The notes beneath the pieces are model-generated. The model saw only the letters and a program-made list of their open reading frames with translations. It did not search any database and was not told the DNA's origin. A stretch of 64,000 bases of DNA from Phycomyces nitens. Its lineage: Eukaryota > Mucoromycota > Mucoromycetes > Mucorales > Phycomycetaceae. A program made the position numbers and the translations under genes. Positions 11,317 to 21,087 of the stretch are shown in pieces. The first letter of the stretch is position 1. Each line of letters begins with the position of its first letter. The DNA lies in NCBI GenBank assembly GCA_022702545.1, contig JAHRBC010000004.1, positions 806,001-870,000 of the forward strand, read 5' to 3'.

Positions 11317-13553
11317 ATGTCTGGAAAACGTGAAGTTGTACCTTTGCAAGAAGGCCAAACCAAAACCATTCGAAAGGTTACTCAAAGTCGTTTGGGAAAT
11401 GTTATCGAAGAAGTCGTAGTAGTAGAAGAGCATAAGTGTGCCAATGGAAAGGTATGTCTGGACTGTTCTATAGGGTCAATGTATCACGATGTACTTATAT
11501 TTTATATATCTATTCCAGATTACAGTAACCACTACCACTACCAAAACTACCAAGCAAGTTCCAGATGTAGTTGAGGTTCAAAAGATCGAGGAAAAAAAGG
11601 AAGAGGATGATGATGATGATGAGAAATATCTTTCTTCGGAAGAGCATGATGATAGCGAACAAAAGCCCACAACAGAAACTCCAGGTGAGATATAAGAAAA
11701 TATAGTTGGAGCTCATGTTCAAGATGGATGGAATGGGTTGAAAGATCAATATGCTTAGAAAGGATACTAACTTGGCTTCTGTTACACCAGTCACCACTAC
11801 TGCTACTGCTACTGCTACTGAAGAAACTACTACCACAGCTGCCACAGTTGTTACTGCCGTTGCAGAAGCACCTGCAGAAGTGGCTGCTGTCTCAACTACT
11901 ACTACCACCGAGACCACTGTTGTTGAAAATGTCGTTGCAGCAACAACTGCTGTTGAGACACCTGCTGTGACTACTACTGTTACTGAGACTGTTGTTATCC
12001 AAGCTGCTGCTGTACCTGAACCAGCAGTAGAAGCCTCGGTTGTAACTACTACTGTTACCGAGACTGTTGCAGTCGAGAATACTACAACCGAAACTACTAC
12101 AAGTGAAGAAACAACAACTGAAGAAACAACAACTGAAGAGACCACTGAAGAGACCACTGAACCAGAAAAGGAGCAGCCTCCATATTTTGAGATCTCAGCA
12201 TGTAAGATATATAATATAAAAGGTTGGAAACAAATCTAAACTGGGATAATTTATAGCCAGAGGAAAGAAGAGAGCGCTTTTGGTTGGTATCAACTACTAC
12301 AATACACCAAGCCAGCTTTCTGGTGAGTGGAATAAATATCTTGGATTTAGTATTGTCAAATACCAAGTAATTTGTTTTTATTAGGATGTATCAGCGATGT
12401 CTTGAAGATGAAGACATTTTTGATGAATTTCCATGGTTTTAGAGAGGTAAATGAATATATGAGGATGGTAGAGTGATTCTGACATTTTCAACCATTTAGT
12501 CCGATATCCTTCTTTTAACAGATGATACGAAAGATCCATTCCTCATGCCTACAAACCACAATATTCGTAAAGCCATGGCTGAAATGTGCCGAGACAGCCA
12601 GTTAAACGACTCGTGAGTTAATGGAAATATAGATGAGCACTTGGACTAATACTCTATGTTTCTTTTTAGCTTCTTCTTCCATTTCAGTGGACATGGTGGA
12701 AATGTAAGTTTATGAGAGAAATAATTGTGTAAATGGCAAGGGTTAACCATCTTTCTGGTCTATAGGAAGACGATTACAATGGCGATGAAATTGATGGAAA
12801 GGACGAAACAATTTGCCCTTGCGACTATGAAAATTCAGGTGACATTATAGACGATGTAAGTTATGCTCTAAATGTCGATGACTAGTATCTCTGATATCAG
12901 TATTAGGACATGTACGACTTGATGGTTAGACCATTGTGCGAAGGATCCCGCCTTACAGCCGTCTTTGACAGTTGTCACTCTGGTACTGCACTCGATCTTC
13001 CTTATGTCTACTCTTCTGAAGGTGACATCAAGTCAAAGAGCTTAATCCGACAAGCTGGAGAGGGAATTTTGGGAATCTCGACTAATCACAAGGGTGGAGC
13101 ACTGAACTTGATCTCCTCATTTATGGGTCTTGGTCAAGATATGATCAAGACACGTCAAATTGAGGCACATCAGCGTGAATTGAATACTTCTCCAGCAGAT
13201 GTTATCATGTTCTCAGGGTAAGTAGTGGTGTTGAATATATATATATATAAAGACTAACACTTGGAAATAAAATAGATGTGATGATCATGAATATTCGAGA
13301 GTTGCTACGGTTTCTAACGAATCAATTGGCGCAGTAAGCTATGCATTCATCCGTAAGTTCAGCTTAAATATTATAGAGATCATTCTTGGTTAACCTACTT
13401 TTTGCTTATAAAGGAGCCCTCACTGAAAATCCAGACCAGACTTACCTAGAACTATTGAAGAACATCCGAAAGATGACTGTACTCAAGTACGACCAAACAC
13501 CTCAACTGAGTACTTCTCACCCCATTGATCTCAACCAGAGATTCTTCTGTTAA
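11317..13553 (+). CDS. Type I metacaspase, copy 2 (Thr-rich linker)
   Basis: Eleven exons give 534 residues in frame: 11317-11451, 11519-11684, 11791-12201, 12257-12322, 12385-12446, 12500-12612, 12670-12703, 12766-12855, 12907-13217, 13276-13352, 13414-13553. The predicted catalytic residues are His326 in HFSGHG and Cys382 in FDSCHSG. I chose the ATG at 11317, not the in-frame ATG at 11284, because it aligns with the start of the copy at 21088 (MSGKREVVP versus MAGKREVVP). The first about 45 residues form a compact module (RKVTQSRLGNVIEEVVVV, ending CANGK) that ends exactly at the first intron. Then come a short Asp run and a Thr/Val/Ala-rich linker with two VVTTTVTET motifs. The catalytic part is close to the 21088 copy, and several introns are nearly identical. 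A cytosolic Arg/Lys-directed cysteine protease is expected. Confidence 0.92.
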
Positions 13554-13786
13554 TATATACCATATACACTACATAGTTATCCAATATCACATACCTATTA
13601 AAGCTCATTAATCTTTTTTAAAATATTTGAGAGGTTTTACTTTGTGCCAACTACTTTTGAGGTGCAGTTGTTTCCAAACTTGATTATCTTGACCTCGAGT
13701 TTGGATAGTGCCTATAATATGTCTTAAAAAGACTTGTTTCTCTAAAAAAGTGATACATTAAACAAGTACTTTTAGTCGGTTTAATA

Positions 13787-14850
13787 CAGTGCTTCCAGCA
13801 AGTAATGTCACAGCTGACACGGTTTATTTTATTCACCAGTGTTTGTTGTATCGCTCATCGCAGTGAACTTCGAAGTAGTGATGTATCTGTAGAAATGCCC
13901 CGAAGTAGTTAAATAGTCTCTTAATCTGTTCTTTACTAAAATTGTCTTTCTACCCGTATCTATTTTCTTGTCACTGAGTTGGACATTTATACTACATAAC
14001 CAACCCACCATGTGTCACAGCCAACGAAAATCAATGTCTTATATTTTTAGAAATACAGTTACTTTACACTTGCTTAGAAATCAGGCAGCGTGATTCTTGG
14101 CACCTGAAAAAAATAAATAGACTGTGAATGTATTTTTTTTCCTTTTGTTTTCTTTCTTGCTTTCTCAAAACTTTACAATTCAACATGAGTACAATCTTTC
14201 TATATGAAGATTGATACGGGAATTTTGTTGATGAGAACGGTAGTCCTGAGCTCATGGACTACATCATTGAGACTATTGCTACTCATACTGCGTTATACAG
14301 TTCAGGATAAAATCAGGTTTTTCGATCTGAAGATTGAAAAGTTTATGACTGCAGCAGTTACATCAAAGCAGTTGGGAATTTACCCTCGAACAGTTTATAG
14401 ATGGGTCAGCCCGTACGATGCGTGCCCTGATAGTATCTTTGATAGCTGTAAAAAAAGTAAATCGTAAGTGTATTTTAACTGAAGAGCATTAAGCAACTTG
14501 TAAACTTCATTGATAGATGCTAATACCTCTGCTACTGTTGCTGAAGTAACTGAGCATTTATTGAAGCGATTTCATGATCTAAAAGGTACTCGCGCTATTG
14601 TTACCAGGCCTGCTACAAGAGCAAATACAATGTCTATACTGGGTGCTATGTCTGCCTCGGGTTTGATTACCGTCGGCGTAAAGAAACCTAGACCTGGAAA
14701 GAAGAGAAAAGCTGATTGATACATAAGCTCAGGGACTGTTACTGGTCACTATATCAGTTTCTTAAAAATGACTCTTGATGAAATGGGCAAATATCCTCAT
14801 ATAAAAGGTCACTACATAGTCATGGATAATGTACCAATTCACACTCATGA
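13787..14850 (+). mobile_element. IS630/Tc1-like transposase relic, internally deleted
   Basis: A helix-turn-helix part reads KIRFFDLKIEKFM, TSKQLGIYPRTVYRWV (14310-14405) and is followed by DANTSATVAEVTEHLLKRF (about 14517-14575). The frame then jumps straight to KGTRAIVTRPATRANTMSI, SASGLITVGV (14582-14680) and, after a stop at 14717, to GTVTGHYISFL and GHYIVMDNVPIHT (14733-14848). That last motif holds the second catalytic Asp of IS630-like transposases. Roughly 100 residues that normally lie between the DNA-binding and catalytic parts, including the first catalytic Asp, are missing, so this is a deletion derivative. A sequence at 13787 (CAGTGCTTCCAGCAAG) may be the left end; the right end was not located. 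Confidence 0.7.
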
Positions 14851-15085
14851 ATGAGAAGCGAAAATGCCAAAAATGCAGTAAGGTGGCTAAAACAAACAAC
14901 AACAGCAATAGCAGGAAGCGCCAACGAGACGAATACGTGCCTTTTTTGTTTGCAGATGAGTGCAAGCGTGCTTTCAAGGGTTCATCGTCCGTGGATGGTC
15001 AAGGTAAAGGCATTCCTTTTGAATGCTTGGGATTGACTAATTCACTATTTCTAAACAAACACTAGTCATCTCAACAGAAAAAACG

Positions 15086-15255
15086 GTAATTGTGGTCGTA
15101 CACTCGAGAAATCCTAAAACTAAATCTGTGATACGTCTAAAGAACACAGACAGAAAGAGGAACAACTAGCTGGATTAGAGTAGTGTTAAGTTTCAGTAAA
15201 TTCTAAGCCCTATGGTGTGTTACATGTCTTTTTAGCATCTAATTTCTATAGGAAT
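15086..15255 (+). repeat. Duplicated upstream block, copy A
   Basis: This block is closely similar to 20679-20850: both contain AATTGTGGTCGTAC, GAGAAATCCTAAAAC, TTGTGATACGTC or a one-base variant, and GGATTAGAGTAGTGTTAAGTT. Each copy lies 200-400 bp upstream of a metacaspase-family ATG (15441 and 21088). It is therefore probably shared promoter or 5' flanking DNA copied with the gene, although a transposon-derived origin is not excluded. Confidence 0.8.
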
Positions 15256-15440
15256 TTGCGCAGTTTTTCCTATACTAACAGACTCTTGTTTTTACTTATT
15301 TATACATCTTTTATCAAGTTATTGTATTTGTAAAAGGAATCAATCCAGTTAAAAACAAACAAAAATTTTAAAAAGGTTATTCTTACTCTTTCTTCTTTTA
15401 TTGATAATTATTTTTAATATCTAGGATAAATACAAGTACA

Positions 15441-16046
15441 ATGTGTATAATCATACCTATACGTCTACCTTTTCCTGAAGACACCTATGAAAAGAGTTTT
15501 TGGTATAAGACAATTAAATTAAAAGATGGTACCAAGAAAGTCAATTATACCAAGTTGGAAGAGCGTTCTAATGGAATGGTATGTCTGAACTGTGCCCTGA
15601 GTCAATATATTACAATGCATTGATATTCTATGTATTTCTCCAGATTACAACAACCCTTACTACCCTTGCCGTTACTACAAAGAAGGCTCCAGCTGCGGTA
15701 GAAGGTCAACCGATTGATAAAAATAAAATTATCCCAGTTTCTTCTGTAAAGGCTACAAATGTCGAGTCAGAACTTTCAGATACCACCCCAGGTAAGAAAA
15801 ACCAAGATAGTGGTCTTATTATCTTTATATCATGCTATATAAACATGTTTGTACTGAACAAGCACCGCTTCTGTAGATGTAGTATTTGTGGAATTCGATC
15901 CTATAAATGGCACAATTATAGAAACCATGTTTTCTATTACAAAAACCACAGCCACTTATGTAGACCCTATCGTCGATTATAATAGCTTAAATTCTTATCA
16001 AAAGGTGATTTGGCAGATTAAAGAATTCTTTACCATTGAATACTGA
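15441..16046 (+). CDS. Metacaspase N-terminal-module-only protein, no caspase domain
   Basis: Three exons (15441-15578, 15644-15791, 15877-16046) join in frame to 151 residues and end at TGA 16044-16046. Exon 1 ends in phase 0 and exon 2 in phase 1, exactly as in the metacaspase genes at 11317 and 21088. The second exon begins ITTTLTTLAVTTKKAP, like ITITTTTTTTTKKAS in the 21088 copy. The upstream 170 bp block and the leader are also shared with the 21088 gene. Exon 1 is strongly diverged (LKDGTKKVNYTKLEERSNGM in place of the usual ..CANGK). Exon 3 is a short tail with ITKTTATYV but no IGINY, SGHG or DSCHSG, and none of exons 4-11 is found downstream. Either it is a truncated, perhaps dying, paralogue whose frame happens to be open, or it is a real single-module protein. 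I cannot tell which without expression data. Confidence 0.6.
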
Positions 16047-16430
16047 ATTTACGCATCTACATTAAAAAAAGATAAAGTATTTAATAAAGGATATTATACA
16101 AAGAGTATAGATATGGAAATGCCGTGTTCATAAAAATGACTCGAAATATCTATTAAAAAGTATTGCGCATAGAATGAATAGAAATATAGGTAGTGAATAA
16201 GTAAATCTTGGAGATCAAGCATACCTATTTGTTTGATCTCAAGAGTATAATACACATAAACTTATACAGATTGATATAGTAGAAAATATCATCTTTTTCA
16301 ATATAGCAGCTCTTTTTACCCTTTTTCCTTTGGTTTCATGGGTGGCAGCCTCAACGGTTTATGCTTTATCGCTGAATTGGGAATAGTACCCAAGACGCTG
16401 TGGGTAATTGCTTGTGTTCCGATATCAGTA

Positions 16431-16919
16431 AATCGACACAGCAAAGGAAGCCACACGATTAACATTAATCAATTGTGAATTTTTGATTGTCCATACCTCT
16501 TTACTCTTTGCGCATCACAATCTACATGCTAGAATCAATTCTTCAACCATCTTATATTTTTTTTCTTGTTAAATAAAGAAAAAAGTCGCCAAAAAGTCGA
16601 TTAACAATGCACTTCGACTCAGTAAATATTTTTAAATTCATATTATATAGTTTTACTAACACGATTTTAATACAGCTCGAACAAATTGGCAACAGTTCTT
16701 TCTTTGCTCTTCACATCAGCATGTCAAAGATATTACTGTTCTACAAACGGTCTCAAACATGACTCACTATATATATATATATATATATATATCTTGCTTG
16801 CTTTGGTTTTTATATATCAAAAGTAAATGAAGAACACTTCTATCCTTTGTGCTGACGTGTACCTTGGACTATTTTTAGCAACACATATAGTCAATGACTT
16901 GGTTTACGTTGTGTCGGTT
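16431..16919. mobile_element. MITE, copy A (TA-flanked inverted repeats)
   Basis: The element is 489 bp and flanked by TA on both sides. The left end reads AATCGACACAGCAAAG and the right end, in reverse complement, reads AACCGACACAACGTAA. The interior is similar over most of its length to 51712-52110 in the same orientation: shared blocks include CTTTGCGCATCACAATCTAC or a near variant, AGAATCAATT, TTGCTTTGG and AGTAAATGAAG. There is no coding capacity. The TA target and end structure suggest mobilisation by a Tc1/mariner-type transposase. Internal (AT)n at 16770-16792 explains part of the length difference from copy B. Confidence 0.78.
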
Positions 16920-17027
16920 TAACGGTATTCCTGAAACCCAGGCTGTATGGAAACTCCTTTGTATTTAAGGAGTACTTGACTGAAGAACCATCAGGAGAGA
17001 TAAGTTCAAGCCACACAGTGGCAAAGC

Positions 17028-18121
17028 TTGGTATGGTTTTCAGTCTTAAGTTTTGATGATTTCACTAATTTACAATACACCCATTTAGAGACTAAAGCTC
17101 AAGTTTTAAAGTATATAAACGAAGTATACTCTGACCAACCTGATGTTAGAACCGACATCTACACTCCCAAGATAATGTCGTTAGCCGACATTTTTGCCGA
17201 GACATTGAAGTGTTCAGCATACTTCAATAAAAGAACATTGAACAGCTTCACCTCTTTCTGCGGAAAGAATGATATAAAATTTTTGTCGTCAGACAAATCT
17301 GTATCCAAAAGGATAAAAAACACCAATGGCTCATATGTGAGGTATTGGAACCTCCATGTGCTAGATAGCAAATACCAAGGTAAAATAAAAGTGTTCTGTT
17401 CTGACATCCTTACTGACAGTTGATTTGTAGACAATGTCTTGGAAAATATTATCCAGTACGAGGACAAATTCAAAGAATTTATCCGAGAACAAATCAGAAA
17501 CGGCCATGAGATTATCGGGTACGCCCGAAAATCACCATGAGAGAAAGACGATGAAAAGAGAGCAAGATTGTTGAGATCGATGGTTGACAAGTTGAAGAGT
17601 CGATCATTGGTGCAAAAGGTTTTCGTTTCCGTACGCTTGTCAGCAAATGATCCTTTGCACAAACGAGATGCTGACCAAGTCGCCTTCGAAGGAGTAGATG
17701 GCTCTACCAAAGGTAATATATAAAACATGTTAAAGATGAGTTAATTAATATGATGTATTGCTTTTTAGATATGCTGGAGTTTTTGGAAGCTTCTGAGTCC
17801 AAAGTAATTCTGGTTACTTTGGATTACGCCGGTCTATCCACCAATGTCGAGGACTTAAAAGAGTTCTCAAGGTAAACAGTCTATAAGCATTAGATTAGGC
17901 AATATCTCATCAATTTATATTTTAGAAAACATAAGAGTGTGGAGAAGATCGTGGTTGACAGGCTTCCTGTCAAACCTGAGATGGAAGTCTTCAGTAGAGA
18001 AACTCTACTGCTTGATGAAGACGCCATAAGAAAGTTCGATTGCAGAAAGAGATCAGTCCAAAGATCAATTATAAATAAACGATACCCTCCTAAATCTTTG
18101 GATCTTTTTATATATATATAA
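17028..18121 (+). pseudogene. Serine-recombinase-like mobile-element protein with a premature stop
   Basis: Four exon segments keep frame across good splice sites: about 17028-17379, 17431-17712, 17769-17871, 17926-18121. One in-frame TGA at 17538-17540 interrupts them, and no ATG is seen in frame at the 5' end. The second segment reads HEIIGYARKSP, stop, EKDDEKRARLLRSM. The third reads MLEFLEASESKVILVTLDYAGLS. The YARKS motif, followed by an Arg-rich helix and then a hydrophobic strand ending in an Asp, resembles the N-terminal catalytic fold of resolvase/IS607-type serine recombinases, with Ser in the expected place. This is a fold-level inference from short motifs. The gene sits just downstream of the MITE and upstream of a LINE relic, in a transposon nest. 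Confidence 0.5.
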
Positions 18122-18342
18122 TAATATAAGCTGCACCTTTTCTTTACTCACAATGTAATCTAATATGTGAGATTTAACGATACAATAAAGGAGTATATAA
18201 AGAAAGAAAAAAGTGAGTCTCTTGTTCTCGTTTATTAGAGTAAAAATCAGAGAGAGAGAGAGCTCATAGTAAATACAAGAAGGAAATTATTTAAATAGTA
18301 TATTGGATGGTGTCATTACTCATTTGACATTCCCTACGAAGG

Positions 18343-19740
18343 TTAATTAAATATCATCTTGCTAATATGTTGGACTACAAATACGTTGGACAACTGACAG
18401 TCTTCATCTATCAACAGACTCAAGGGTACCTTTCTTCCGTTGTGGTTGAGTACTATGCTGGTACTTTTACCTAGATCTTTGATCAACTGTGATGCAAAGA
18501 TATTCACCAAACTTTTGACCTCTCGCTTTTGGGCTGGTATACCTCGATACATTAACACCTTTCAGACAGGCTTCATGGCACATAGTTTTATTGCTGATAA
18601 TTTTCTCCTTGTCAGACTATCTATGTACCATGCACAGCTTGCCAAACACCCTAGAGTCGCAATCTTGCTGGATCACGAAAAGGCCTACGATAAGGTCCAT
18701 CCACATTACCTACGGCGCGTTCTTTCTCTTTTCGGTATTCCTGAATCGATTACCAATATCATCTGCTCCCTTTTCTTCTCTACCAATATACATGTCAATG
18801 TAGAAGGTCACTTTTCAGCACTTATTAAACATGGTCGTGGATTACGACAAGGCAACCCTCTTTCTCCACTCTTGTTTAATCTAGGCTTTGAACCGCTTTT
18901 GCGCACTATTTTGGCTTCCCCCCGATTGCTTGGGTTTCAATCCGACAACTTGCCTTTCCTCCTACCACCTGTGACATCTTGCTCTCCTAAGCCTCCCAGC
19001 TTGCTATAATGGAGACGACTTACTGGTGTATCTCTCGGGTTCTAATGATCCAGACCGTCTCCTTAATCTGCTCGAGATCTTTGGACGGGCATCCAACGCA
19101 AAACGTCAATATAGGTAAGACAGTTTCCAAAGTTCTATCCGGGGCATTTGTTCCTGACTGGGGTCTTGTTTTTGACAAAGCCCACATTACGTGTTTTCAC
19201 GACAAGAATTCAGTTAATGCTGTACGGTATCTAGGTTTCTCGCTGCAATCTCACCAACGTCAACTTGAAGTATTCTGACAGGATATCCTTGGAAAGATCC
19301 AAAGACATGCTCAATCTCTTGCACAGAGACACCTCTTTATTCAAGAAAATAACCAAGTCATCAATTCTCTGCTTCTCAGCTCACTATAGCATATTTTGTA
19401 CGTGCTATCTACTAATGAACATTTTTTTCAATACTTTCAAGAAATACTGCCGCACTTACTTGTTCTTGGGATTTCGGGGCCGTAGTTGGACTGCGCTGTG
19501 TTTATCCAAAGGAGTAGGTGGGCAAGGATTAATTGATCCTACTTTACACCAACGCACACGAGGAAATACTTCTATATTTCCATACCACCAATTCATGCTC
19601 ACTGCGGTACAAATGCTGAACTTTAGGTTACCCAAGGTTTTGCGAACCGTGTGGGGAGGTTTATCAAATGAAATTGAAACAAGTCTGAAAAGTTTATATT
19701 TAAATCTAAATGCACAACTCATTTATATATATATTTTTTA
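18343..19740 (+). mobile_element. 5'-truncated, frameshifted LINE (non-LTR retrotransposon) relic
   Basis: Reverse-transcriptase blocks occur in order on the + strand. SLINCDAKIFTKLLTSR lies near 18470-18525, RVAILLDHEKAYDKVHPHYL near 18654-18710 (the block with the first catalytic Asp), and GRGLRQGNPLSPLLFNL near 18832-18885. After a frame change, NGDDLLVYLSGSNDPDRL follows near 19007-19065, where the catalytic YADD-like box has degenerated. A C-terminal part then reads YLGFSLQS (about 19226) and FLGFRGRSWTALCLSKGVGGQGLIDP (19460-19545, given as the general block). At least three frame changes and the lack of an endonuclease domain show a dead copy. Confidence 0.85.
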
Positions 19741-21087
19741 GTCAGTACTATAGAAAGAGAGTTTAAAAGACCTGCCACAGTCCAAGATAAATACAAATAC
19801 GACCCGCGTATGTCCGTTGGCGAAAGGGTTAAGTATGAACCAAGCTTTCCTGTCTCAAAGGAAATTCCAAATTATATTAATAGTGAGTTCAATTCTACAA
19901 CTGATGTATAGTGTAGCCTTTGTATGGTTTAACGCTCCTTAATGCGCTTAACTGGCTGTAGATACACATTAGAAACCAGTCTATATCTATTTTTTCTGGG
20001 TTTATTATTAAGGACATGCTCATCCTTTGATTTATTAGCCATATTCCTATTGAAGATTTGAGTTTATCAATTTGTTTCTTTCTGTTAGTCCAAGTCCATC
20101 ATTCACAAGTGTCTTTCCATTCTTTTTTTTTTTTTAAAAAAAAAGAAGTAATTATGAATTCTTAAGGACCAGATATAAATAATGGGCTCTGGACATGAAT
20201 CAAATTTGAGATTTCCAAGCCAAAACATCGTATACCAAGATTAGCATTTTACTTTAATTAAGGATACTTCTGTTTTAAAACGCCAAGTATCTCACTGAAA
20301 AATGTATATCTGTATATCTATATCTATATAGTTCATGGTTTGCTCATCATGAGTGAAATCCTCATTGGTCATGACCTGGTACAAGAATGAATTATGAAAC
20401 CAGAGGTTTGATTTGGCATCCCATCAAGGCATCTAGTCACATCATCTCTCTGCTATCAAACTACATATTCCTAATGGCTTCAAGTGCTTTATAAAATAAT
20501 AGTCTATATATTCTGGTAAATATTTGAGTGTTGGTCGCTTGAATTGAAAAAATCACAAGTATTTTGCCCATAATATCCTATTGAACATAGGTGAATCAAA
20601 GAGGTTAATTAGGCTGTTAGAAATCACTTTTTTTCTTTTCTTTTTGCAAGTTCACAGTGTAGCCTTAATAATTACCCAGTAATTGTGGTCGTACAATTGA
20701 GAAATCCTAAAACAAGATTTGTGATACGTCCAAAGAACACAGGTACAAATAGAAACAACTAGTTGGATTAGAGTAGTGTTAAGTTTAAGAATATTTTAAG
20801 CCTTATGTTGTGCTACATCCTCTTTTAGTATCTAATTCCTAAGGATCCAGGTAATTTTTTTTTGTTTTTGTTACCACGCCAAAAATATCTTTTTCCTATG
20901 CTAGATACAAACCTTTTTTTTTCTTTTTTCTGTGTACTTCCTAATTAATGATTACGGAAATATCTGCAAAAGGAATCAAGCCAGTCAAAAAAAAAGGCAG
21001 ACAAACAATATTTAAAGAGGTTACTCTTACTCTTTTTTTTCCCTCTATCAATAATTATCTTTAATATCTAAAAACAATATCAATAAA
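19741..21087. other. Spacer with an orphan exon-like segment and a duplicated upstream block
   Basis: At 19741-19890, after a good acceptor (TTTTTTAG), there is an open segment reading REFKRPATVQDKYKYDPRMS and ending near a GAGTTC region. It has no recognised family. It could be a last exon of the interrupted recombinase-like gene, separated from it by the LINE, but that is a guess. The rest up to 20678 shows no gene. From 20679 the sequence resembles the region upstream of the 15441 gene and leads into the metacaspase at 21088. Confidence 0.4.
20679..20850 (+). repeat. Duplicated upstream block, copy B
   Basis: This is the partner of 15086-15255. It lies about 240 bp before the ATG at 21088. 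Similarity continues more weakly towards the ATG (ACTCTTACTCTTT, then TTTAATATCTAA). Confidence 0.8.

Noticed and set aside
11510..12157. Long open frame on the - strand opposite the Thr-rich linker of metacaspase copy 2
   Set aside because: It is the complement of ACT/GTT/ACC-rich repeats, giving Val/Ser runs, and has no domain. The + strand frame is supported by splice sites and the peptidase domain.
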